A stretch of DNA of 7,652 nucleotides, from assembly GCA_026713285.1 (NCBI GenBank), contig JAPOOT010000368.1, positions 1 to 7,652 on the forward strand, in the 5' to 3' direction. The DNA comes from Gemmatimonadota bacterium. GTDB lineage: Bacteria > JAAXHH01. The stretch's first letter is position 1, and every line of letters starts with the position of its first letter. This document shows, one piece after another, positions 1 to 7,200 of this stretch. The position numbers and the translations under genes are program-made. A model generated the notes under the pieces. The model was given only the letters and a program-made list of their open reading frames with translations. It ran no database searches and had not been told where the DNA came from.

Positions 1-659
1 TTCGAAGTCGCCCAGACCGTCGATGGATCGGGCACATCCGCGTTTCGGTAGGTGGGGATGAAGGACCAGCGGTCCCGGCCGGACCGGTTCGGATGGGAAC
101 TGTGCAGCAGCCTGTCGTGAAACACCAGCACGTCCCCGCGTCGCATTTCCACGTCCATCATCTGTTCGTCCCCGAGATCATCGTCCGAGATGCGGTTATT
201 GAATCCCCTGGCGTCTCGCACGGACACATGGTTCCACTTTTTTAGATGGGAGCCGGGAATGACCCGCAGGCAGCCGTTCTCCGGCGTTGCGTCTTCGAGC
301 GCGATCCATGCGGACAACTTGGTCGCGCCGCCCCAGTAGGCCTCGTCCTGGTGCCAGGGCGAAGCAAAGTGGACCCTTGGAGACTTGTAAACGGGCTTTG
401 CGCTGAGGAACTCGATGCGGGAACCGATAAGCGGCCGGAGGAGATCCGCCATCCGGGGATCGCAGGAAATCGATTCGAAAAGGGGCGGGATGGTATCGCA
501 CATCCAGACATGCACGCCCGACGACCCCGATGTGTTTTCGACCAGCGTTTTAGCCGCGGCCTTGCAGGCCGTCATTTCCTCCGCCGTGAAAACGGCTTCG
601 GCCATGAGGAAGCCGTTCTTCGCGAAAGATGATCGGACGTTGTCCGTTACTTTCTGCAT
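1..659 (-). CDS. Phytanoyl-CoA dioxygenase (PhyH) family protein, C-terminus cut off by window edge
   Basis: Likely an Fe(II)/2-oxoglutarate-dependent oxygenase that hydroxylates a small organic substrate in the cytoplasm; the substrate cannot be read from sequence. The window holds 219 codons with no stop, so the 3' end lies outside; family members are usually about 250 to 300 residues. Reading from the ATG at 657-659, the protein starts MQKVTDNVRSSF. The iron-binding HxD is in WHQDEAYWGG (His103, Asp105). The distal part LLHSSHPNRSGRDRW supplies the third iron ligand (His186) and the arginines expected to hold 2-oxoglutarate (Arg195 or Arg197). NGCLRVIPGSH (about 128-138) is also a family hallmark. 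A Shine-Dalgarno GGGAG (666-670) lies 6 bases before the ATG and fits inside the 16-base gap after the dehydratase stop, so the two genes are probably co-translated from one mRNA. Family assignment is firm; the role is open, with sugar-acid or other small-molecule catabolism inferred only from the neighbour. Confidence 0.9.
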   Translation of the reverse strand, partial: MQKVTDNVRSSFAKNGFLMAEAVFTAEEMTACKAAAKTLVENTSGSSGVHVWMCDTIPPLFESISCDPRMADLLRPLIGSRIEFLSAKPVYKSPRVHFASPWHQDEAYWGGATKLSAWIALEDATPENGCLRVIPGSHLKKWNHVSVRDARGFNNRISDDDLGDEQMMDVEMRRGDVLVFHDRLLHSSHPNRSGRDRWSFIPTYRNADVPDPSTVWATS

Positions 660-675
660 TTCAGTCTCCCTGGCC

Positions 676-2391
676 CTAGTGCGAGTCCCTGGCCACCGGG
701 GCGCCGCTGCCGCCGACGAGGAAATCGAAGTCCACGCCCCGGTCGGCCTGGAGCACGTGGTCCACGTACAATCGGCAGTACCCCCGGTCCGTTGCCGGTT
801 CGGGCGGTGACCAGCGGGTCCGTCTCCGGATCAGTTCATCCTCGGGCACATCGAGCTCAAGCCGGCGTTCACCCACGTCAAGCTCGATGATGTCGCCGTC
901 CTGCACGAGGGCCAGCGTGCCGCCCGCCGCGGCTTCTGGCGCCGTGTGGAGCACGACCGTTCCGAAGGCCGTGCCGCTCATGCGCGCATCGGAGATGCGG
1001 ACCATGTCCGTCACGCCCTGCTGGAGCAGTTTCGACGGCAGGGGCATGTTTCCCACCTCGGCCATGCCGGGATAGCCCTTCGGTCCGCAGTTTTTGAGCA
1101 CCAGGACGCTGCCGGCCTCCACGTCCAGATCCGGGTCGTCGATGCGGTCGTGGAGGTCTTCGATGTTCTCGAAAACCACGGCGCGGCCGCGGTGCCGCAT
1201 CAGTTCGGGGGACGCCGCCGAGGGTTTGATGATAGCGCCGTCGGGACACAGGTTGCCTTTCAGCACGGCGAGTCCGCCGGTCGGGGTCAACGGCGCGGCC
1301 AGCGTCCGGATCACGTCCCTGTCGTGGCAGGGCGCGTCGGCCGTGTTTTCGCCGATGGTCTTGCCATTCACGGTCAGGGCGTCGCGATGGATCACGCCGC
1401 CCAGTTCCCGGATCACGGCAGGCAACCCGCCCGCGTAGTAGAAATCCTCCATCAGGTATCGACCCGACGGCATCAGGTTCACGATACACGGAATGTCGCA
1501 ACCCAGGCGGTCCCAGTCCTGCAGGGAGAGATCGACGCCGAGCCGGCCGGCGATGGCCAGCAGGTGTACGACCGAGTTGGTGGAACCTCCGATGGCGCCG
1601 ACTACCCGTATGGCGTTTTCGAGGGCCTTGCGCGTGACGATACGGGACATGCGCAGGTCCTCCCGGACCATTTCCACCACCCGCCGGCCCGCCTCGTGTG
1701 CCAGCTTCATCCGCCGGGCATCGGCCGCCGGTATGGCGGCGTTGCCGGGCATGCCCAGGCCCAGCGCTTCCACGACGCTGGCCATGGTGGAGGCCGTACC
1801 CATGGTCATGCAGTGACCCGTGGACCGGTTCATGCACGATTCCGCTTCAAGGAATTCCTCCTCGCTCATCGTGCCGGCGCGCACCTCGTCGCTGAACTTG
1901 TAGACGTCCGTCCCGGACCCGATATGCCTGCCCCTGAACCGACCGTTCAGCATGGGGCCGCCCGAGATCGCCAGGGTAGGCAGATCGCAGCTCGCGGCGC
2001 CCATGAGCAGGGCCGGGGTCGTCTTGTCGCAACCGACGAGCAATATGACCCCGTCGAGGGGATTGGCCCGGATAGTCTCCTCCACGTCCATGCTGACCAG
2101 GTTCCGGAAAAGCATGGTGGTGGGCCGCATGAGGGGTTCGCCCAGGGACATGACGGGAAACTCGACCGGGAATCCTCCCGCTTCGTAAACCCCGCGGCGA
2201 ACCCGCTCCGCGATGATCCGGAAATGGGCGTTGCACGGCGTCAGATCCGACCAGGTGTTGCAGATGCCGATGACCGGCCGTCCGTCGAAGACGTGATCCG
2301 GATGCCCCTGGTTCTTCATCCAGCTTCGGTGAATGAATCCCACTTTGTCTTTGGGACCGAACCAGCGGGTGCTGCGAAGGGGTAATGACAT
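676..2391 (-). CDS. IlvD/Edd-family sugar-acid dehydratase, L-arabonate (pentonate) dehydratase type
   Basis: Predicted to dehydrate an aldonic acid such as L-arabonate to the 2-keto-3-deoxy acid, using a [2Fe-2S] cluster and Mg2+, in non-phosphorylative sugar breakdown. It has 571 residues, the normal family length. Cluster cysteines fit Cys53 (SDLTPCNAH), Cys121 (VGCDKTT) and Cys194 (TGHCMTMGTAS); Lys123 in CDK matches the carbamylated Mg2+ ligand, and Ser472 in ARMSGTA matches the catalytic base. From memory it resembles Rhizobium L-arabonate dehydratase along its whole length (RSTRWFG, KNQG, FDGRPVIGICNTWSDLTPCN, FYYAGGLP, CGPKGYPGMAEVGNM) and even ends in the same DSH. This separates it from the branched-chain amino acid enzyme dihydroxy-acid dehydratase, so the symbol ilvD should not be used. 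D-fuconate or other pentonates/hexonates are possible substrates. The ATG at 2389-2391 is preceded by AGGAG (2397-2401) with a 5-base spacer. The stop is TAG at 676-678, 16 bases before the oxygenase gene. Confidence 0.93.
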   Translation of the reverse strand: MSLPLRSTRWFGPKDKVGFIHRSWMKNQGHPDHVFDGRPVIGICNTWSDLTPCNAHFRIIAERVRRGVYEAGGFPVEFPVMSLGEPLMRPTTMLFRNLVSMDVEETIRANPLDGVILLVGCDKTTPALLMGAASCDLPTLAISGGPMLNGRFRGRHIGSGTDVYKFSDEVRAGTMSEEEFLEAESCMNRSTGHCMTMGTASTMASVVEALGLGMPGNAAIPAADARRMKLAHEAGRRVVEMVREDLRMSRIVTRKALENAIRVVGAIGGSTNSVVHLLAIAGRLGVDLSLQDWDRLGCDIPCIVNLMPSGRYLMEDFYYAGGLPAVIRELGGVIHRDALTVNGKTIGENTADAPCHDRDVIRTLAAPLTPTGGLAVLKGNLCPDGAIIKPSAASPELMRHRGRAVVFENIEDLHDRIDDPDLDVEAGSVLVLKNCGPKGYPGMAEVGNMPLPSKLLQQGVTDMVRISDARMSGTAFGTVVLHTAPEAAAGGTLALVQDGDIIELDVGERRLELDVPEDELIRRRTRWSPPEPATDRGYCRLYVDHVLQADRGVDFDFLVGGSGAPVARDSH

Positions 2392-2450
2392 GTAGGCTCC
2401 TGACTTGATTCGAAAACGGCCTCGACCTGAGACTTATCGCGACTTACGGC

Positions 2451-3092
2451 TTACCCGGTCCGCCTGGACGCCGCCCAAGCCGCGCGAAGCGTGGAGGGAG
2501 ACAGGACGAATCTGGCAGCGGGCAGAAACAGGAAAAAGGGGATGATACGGATCTCGCCCTGTCCATCCAACTCGAATACGGCCTCGTTGAATTCGGGTTC
2601 GACCTGAAACCTCACGCGTTTCGAGCCATGGAGGAACCCCGCGAACGCGCAGATATTTCCCCAGAGGCGGCCGGTGTCACAGGGATCGTCCAGCCCGATG
2701 CGGCCCGCGACGTGCAGAGATACGATACGCACGCATCCTGTCAGGTCACGCAGCAACTTCAGCACGCCCCGCACGAATCCCCTGCTCCTCAGCAACCGGA
2801 TGAAGCGTTTCGCCGGGGAACGCGGCGCTTCGCGCGGCGCTTTACGGGGCGAGTCCTCCGGTTCGGCCCGTGGACCGGCCGGACGCCTTCGCTTCCTCCG
2901 GTGATCGCGGCGTCCGGGGACTGAAGGGGTAAAACGCAACAGTCCGTACAACCACCCGATCGTGATCGTGGCCGAGCATGATTCCCTTCGAACGATCGAG
3001 AAGGAAATCGTTACGGGGATGAGGAGAAAAAACAGGACCGCGAGCAGTACCGCGGCGGGTACAAGTAAAACCGGTTCGAAGATCGGGGCCAC
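2451..3092 (-). CDS. DUF2953 (YtfI-like) membrane-anchored protein of unknown function
   Basis: A 213-residue protein of unknown function. Residues 7-30 form a strong hydrophobic segment (LLVPAAVLLAVLFFLLIPV), so it is probably anchored in the membrane by its N-terminus. A very basic, proline-rich linker follows (about 60-97, including RRDHRRKRRRP). The C-terminal part has GLDDPCDTGRLWG (133-145) and the VEPEF segment (164-168), which I recognise as the DUF2953 pattern. The identification rests on these motifs and on the upstream YtfJ/GerW gene: Bacillus subtilis ytfJ and ytfI form the same pair. The start is a GTG at 3090-3092, only 3 bases after the upstream stop, which suggests translational coupling; only a weak purine-rich stretch precedes it. 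I chose this start because it keeps the whole hydrophobic segment and no better one lies nearby. The stop is TAA at 2451-2453. The family call is fairly sure, the function unknown. Confidence 0.75.
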   Translation of the reverse strand: MAPIFEPVLLVPAAVLLAVLFFLLIPVTISFSIVRRESCSATITIGWLYGLLRFTPSVPGRRDHRRKRRRPAGPRAEPEDSPRKAPREAPRSPAKRFIRLLRSRGFVRGVLKLLRDLTGCVRIVSLHVAGRIGLDDPCDTGRLWGNICAFAGFLHGSKRVRFQVEPEFNEAVFELDGQGEIRIIPFFLFLPAARFVLSPSTLRAAWAASRRTG

Positions 3093-3095
3093 GGT

Positions 3096-3452
3096 TCAGC
3101 TTTCTTTTTCCGGCCTGGATTTCTTCCACCGGTCCAGCGCCGACTTCACGAGATCCACCACCGTGTGCGTGGCCGAGGAGAACCCGGACTGGCCCGACAT
3201 GCGCTCCAGCCGGACCTCGCCGTCCCTGACCACCAGCACGGCGACCGGTTGCACGCCGCCGCCGCCGCCGGTGCCGCCGCGTTCCCCGTCTTTTCCCGAT
3301 GTGCCACCCCCGCCGAAGCCGAATCCGAGTTTGACCAGGGGGATGACCGTCGTATTCCCGACTTCGACGGGATCGCCTACGACGGACTGTGCCTTCGCCA
3401 CTTCCCGGAGTTCGCCCAGTGTGGTCTTGACCAGATTCTCCAGATCAGCCAT
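3096..3452 (-). CDS. GerW/YtfJ-family protein (spore germination family homologue)
   Basis: A 118-residue soluble protein of the Spore_YtfJ (GerW) family. The family is named for a Bacillus protein needed for normal spore germination, but homologues also occur in bacteria that make no endospores, where the role is unknown. The family layout is clear: an N-terminal helix (MADLENLVKTTLGELREV), a strand region (GDPVEVGNTTVIPLVKLGFGFG), a central glycine-rich loop (47-66, broken by TSGKDGER), then VQPVAVLVVRDGEV (67-80) and a C-terminal helix (98-111). It has no signal peptide or membrane segment. The ATG at 3450-3452 is preceded by GGAG (3460-3463) with a 7-base spacer. The stop TGA (3096-3098) is 3 bases before the DUF2953 start. 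The pair probably forms one functional unit, perhaps with the soluble protein docking on the membrane partner; this is inference. Confidence 0.88.
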   Translation of the reverse strand: MADLENLVKTTLGELREVAKAQSVVGDPVEVGNTTVIPLVKLGFGFGGGGTSGKDGERGGTGGGGGVQPVAVLVVRDGEVRLERMSGQSGFSSATHTVVDLVKSALDRWKKSRPEKES

Positions 3453-3516
3453 GCAAGTTCTCCATTTGGTTATCGGACCGTAATTCCGGTTGCCGAACGA
3501 GTTGCGAAATACCCGG

Positions 3517-4188
3517 TCAGTCGCCCCACAGTTCTTCCAGGCGGCGGTCCCGGCCGCAGTTGTACCGGTAGAACTTGTACCGAAGCGGATTCTTGACGTA
3601 GTAATCCTGGTGGTATTCTTCGGCCCGGTAGAATCTCGAAGCCGGCGTGATCTCGGTCACCACGCGATCGAAACGTCCGGAGTCGATAATCTTCCGCTTG
3701 GAAGCCTCGGCCAGCGCTTTCTGCTCGGCATTGTGGTAGAACACTCCGGCGCGGTACTGGCTGCCCTTGTCGCAGAACTGGCGGTCGTCCACCGTGGGAT
3801 CTATGTTTACCCAGAATACGTCCAGCAGTTCCTGGTAGGTGATTTCCGACGGGTCGTAACGGATTTCCATGGCTTCCGTGTGTCCCGTACTGCCGGTGGA
3901 TACCTCGCCGTAAGTGGGATTGCGCCGAGTTCCGCCGATGTATCCCGCAATCGTGGAAATGACGCCGTCCAGTTCATCATAGGGCGGTTCCATGCACCAG
4001 AAGCACCCGCCCGCGAAGGTCGCCAGCGCAAACTCGCTGGTCTGCCCGGTCTGCCCGGCTTGCCCGGAAGGCATGGTCTCGCCGGATCCAGGAGCCGATT
4101 CGCCCCCGGGCCTGGCCACGGTGTACACGGTAAACGCGAACAGTCCCGCGATGAGCGCAACCGGCAGGGTATATTTCGAACGAAACAT
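3517..4188 (-). CDS. msrA: Peptide-methionine (S)-S-oxide reductase MsrA, with N-terminal membrane anchor or signal peptide
   Basis: Reduces the S-epimer of methionine sulfoxide in proteins or free methionine back to methionine. It has 223 residues. The N-terminus MFRSKYTLPVALIAGLFAFT is a short basic start plus hydrophobic helix (about 8-25), i.e. a signal peptide or anchor, followed by a flexible linker rich in Gly, Gln, Ser and Thr (26-52). The enzyme should therefore act outside the cytoplasmic membrane. The catalytic domain starts at FALATFAGGCFWCMEPPYDE: Cys62 is the nucleophile and Cys65 an extra cysteine. Further hallmarks are AGYIGG (Tyr83), TGHTEAMEIRYDP (Glu105), FWVNIDPT (Asp130) and KGSQYRAGVFY (Tyr145). 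Cys139 and Cys211 (YNCGRDRRLEELWG) are candidate resolving cysteines. The ATG at 4186-4188 has an excellent AAGGAGA (4194-4200) 5 bases upstream. The stop is TGA at 3517-3519, 64 bases before the YtfJ-family gene, with no convincing terminator in the gap. No MsrB domain is fused. Confidence 0.95.
   Translation of the reverse strand: MFRSKYTLPVALIAGLFAFTVYTVARPGGESAPGSGETMPSGQAGQTGQTSEFALATFAGGCFWCMEPPYDELDGVISTIAGYIGGTRRNPTYGEVSTGSTGHTEAMEIRYDPSEITYQELLDVFWVNIDPTVDDRQFCDKGSQYRAGVFYHNAEQKALAEASKRKIIDSGRFDRVVTEITPASRFYRAEEYHQDYYVKNPLRYKFYRYNCGRDRRLEELWGD
4041..4067 (-). repeat. Three 9-bp tandem repeats in the MsrA linker
   Basis: Two identical units tctgcccgg (4041-4049 and 4050-4058) are followed by a near copy cttgcccgg (4059-4067). 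On the coding strand they encode GQA-GQT-GQT in the linker between the membrane segment and the MsrA domain. The unit is three codons, so gain or loss of copies would keep the frame and only change linker length. It is a small in-frame repeat, not a mobile or regulatory element. Confidence 0.8.
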
Positions 4189-4240
4189 GGGGGTCTCCTT
4201 TCTCGATGGACGGCCCGCCCCTCCTGTTCGGGGAGCGGTT

Positions 4241-7200
4241 CTATCCGAACAGACTCAGCTGGTTCGACGGCTTCGATTTAGCCCTTCTCCGCCGGCGCCG
4301 ATCCGGTCCTTGCGGCCGGTCGTACTGCTTCAACTGTTCTTCTATGTCGGTCAGGAAGGGCGACGGCCGGGTCGGGCGCATCTCGCCGAAGAGCATGCGC
4401 TTGCCGGATCGTACCATGTAAAGCCGTTCCCTTGCACGGGTCATGGCTACGTAGAACAGGCGGCGTTCCTCTTCCACGTCCGACGCCTCGCCGCCGTGTT
4501 GCAGGGGCACCAGGCCGTCTTCACAGCCCACGACGAAGACGACCGGGAATTCCAGCCCCTTGGACGCGTGCAAAGTCATGAGATGCACATGTTCCGCCGC
4601 TTCGCCGTATGCGTCGTATTCCTGGCTGAGCAGCAGCTTGTCGAGCAGGACCGGCAAATCCGTTTCGATTCGGGCGTACCGGGTCAACTCGCGCAGGCTT
4701 TCATCCGCCCTGGGATAGCGCCACTTCAACTTGTCCCAGATGGAGGTGTGCGCCAGGTTTTTCAAAATGTGGACCGCCGTCCGCTTCTCCAGGTCGGTAT
4801 TTATCGACTTCAGGTCATTCATCAGGGCTTCGACGCCGTTCCTGGATCGCTTCATGAGCAAGCGCGGGTGATCCATCAGTTCCCGCACGTGGTCGATCGT
4901 GACCTGCGTGCGCTGCTTCCACCGGTCTTCGATGAGTTCCACCGTCCGGTCTCCCAGCCCGTCAATCGTCGACGACAGGCACCGCAGCGCCGAACCGGTG
5001 GTGACGGTCCGTCCGTCGCCCAGCTGAAGCAGGGTCACCATCTCCTGCACGCCCGGCCTGTTGATGAGGGAAGTGTCCCCTGCGACCTGGTAGGGTATAC
5101 CGCTGCGTTCGAAAGCTTCCACCAGGACGGATTGCTGGCTGTTCATCCGGTACAGCACGGCGAAGTCTCCGAAGGATCGTTCCTTGCCGGAATCCGTTCC
5201 GCCATCCAGCCGCCCCGAATCCTGGGAGAAATGGCTGGTTCCACCCACCGCGCGTTCGATCTGGTGCACGACGTACTCGGCTTCGGCCCGGTCCGACGGG
5301 GTCTCCCTAATGACCAGGCCTCCCTGTATGTAGAGCACGGCGACCAGCGGCGGCGCCGATGCAGCGCCGGAAGCACGCATGACCTGGGACGAAGCGTCGA
5401 GCAGGGCGGCCGCGGAACGGTAGTTCTCCCGCAGGTACTGTACCTTCGCACCGGGGAAATCGTCCACGAAGGAGTGAAAGTAGCGGGTGTCCGCTCCGCG
5501 AAAGCCATAAATGGCCTGGTTGGGATCGCCGATGGCGGTTATTCGGGCGCCGCCTTCCACCAGGATCTTCAGCAGGACGTGCTGGGCCGGATTGATGTCC
5601 TGGTACTCGTCCACGAAAAAGAAATGGAACCGCTCGTGCACGCTCTGCCTGAACCGCTCGTCCGATCTCAGGAGCTTGGCGGTCTCCAGGATAACGTCGT
5701 CGAAATCAAGGAGCCCATGCCGCCGCAGGAGACGGGTATAGGCCGAGACCGCTTCCGGGATTTCACCGCTGCGGCCCGACGCCTTCCATCGGGCGACCTC
5801 CTCCAGCCTCCTCCTTCGTTGCGCGGTGCTGTCCTGTGGCCATTGCGCGCGTGCCAGCCGCTCCTGGTCGTCGGGCGTCGCCACGCTCAGGCTGAACGGG
5901 ATGCTCGCATGGCGGGACCACTGGCGCATCAGGGCGAGACAGATCCCGTGGAACGTACCGACCATGACATCCTGCGACCGGCCGTCGAGCAGCTCTTCCA
6001 ATCGCGACTTCAACTCACCTGCGGCCTTGTTGGTGAAGGTCACGGCCAGCATGTGGCCGGGCGTGGTTTCATGACGCGCAAGGTAGGCCATTCGGTGGGT
6101 CAGGGTGTGAGTCTTTCCGGTGCCGGGTCCCGCCACGATCAGCAGATGCCCCTCGCGGTGTATTACGGCCTTCTGTTGATCTTCACTGAGGGGACCGTTC
6201 ATCTGTGCCTCTTCGACCGGTGTCTCAAGCGTTTCGAGCACGGTCACGGAAGGTTCCGAAGCAGCGGGTCCATGAGGGTCCGGCGAAGTGTCCGCCACAT
6301 CGGATCCCGCGGACGCGGCCTCACCCGGCCCCGCGGGATCCACTACACCCGGCCCCGCGGACGCCGACATCTCCGGTTCGGCCGGCAGTGGATCCGTTTC
6401 GTAGATCATCCCGTTGGTGTCAACCGGAATCCTATCCCCCATCTCCGGCATTTCGTCCGACGCGGAATCCTTTCGCAACGGCTTCCTCACCTTCGCCGGA
6501 ATTTCCTCCAGCAGGGCGATCTGCGTGTCGCCGCCGAGGCGGTCTTCCGGGTTGAACAACTTGATCACCCCGTAATCTCCATCGTACCCCGGGAGTATAT
6601 CCACCTCTCCGACACGCATGCGGCGTATGCCCTCGGCGATCAGGGATCCGCCAACCTGCGCGATGTCGTCTTCCGGGATATCCAGGAGAATGTCGAGTTC
6701 GCTGCCGAGACGGGAGACCATGGCCTGGTAAATCGTATCCACCGTTTTGGTTCCGGGCCCGACCTGTTTGGCCTCTCCGATGATCTCGGGCAGAGGTATC
6801 ACACTGTAGAAGTGGCGCGCGCGGGGAGACCTTTTTCCCTCTTCGCGGTCGGAGAGTTCCTCCACGCGGGCCATGACTCCCACGGTCACGGTCTTGCCGC
6901 AATCCGGACACAGGCCCCCGGCGGCGATCGTTTCCCCGGGGTGCATCCTTCTCCCGCACTTCCTGTGCCCGTCATAGTGGTACTTGCCCTCTTCGGGATA
7001 GAAATCCACCGTCCCGGTCAGCCCTTCGTCTTCCGGATCGGAAAGGGCGCTGTAGATCGCGGGATAGCTGCAGGAGGTGTCGAACAGGGTGGTTTCCCGG
7101 CCGAGCTTTCCGGGAGAATGGGCATCGGAGTTGGAGACCAGCACGTAGTCGTCGAGCTGTTGCAGCCGCCAGTTCATGAGCGGGTCGGACGAAAGGCCGG

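Noticed and set aside
196..632. Several frames of about 90 to 130 codons on both strands over the oxygenase gene
   Set aside because: They are shadows of the PhyH-family reading frame, which has the HxD...H iron site and a good ribosome binding site and simply lacks a stop because it leaves the window.
878..1837. A 319-codon minus-strand frame inside the dehydratase gene
   Set aside because: It is an out-of-frame reading of the same DNA, rich in Arg, Gly, Pro and His, without motifs.
946..2385. A 479-codon open frame on the plus strand opposite the dehydratase gene
   Set aside because: It has a low-complexity His/Arg/Ala-rich translation with no recognisable domain. The minus-strand frame carries the cluster cysteines and full-length family similarity.
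676..2391. Annotation as dihydroxy-acid dehydratase (ilvD) of branched-chain amino acid synthesis
   Set aside because: Motifs across the whole length and the DSH C-terminus match the L-arabonate/pentonate dehydratase branch, and no branched-chain amino acid gene is nearby.
3241..3320. GCC/GCG-rich trinucleotide run that looks like a simple repeat
   Set aside because: It encodes the glycine-rich loop that is normal for the YtfJ/GerW family, so it needs no separate explanation.
3453..3516. Possible hairpin TTCGGCAACCGGAA between msrA and the ytfJ-like gene
   Set aside because: The stem is short and imperfect, the loop tiny, and there is no T-run, so it does not support a terminator.
4189..4240. 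Possible terminator hairpin between the helicase gene and msrA
   Set aside because: On the coding strand only a 4-bp CCCC/GGGG stem around an 8-base loop can be formed, with no T-run after it. The strong msrA ribosome binding site occupies the rest of the gap.
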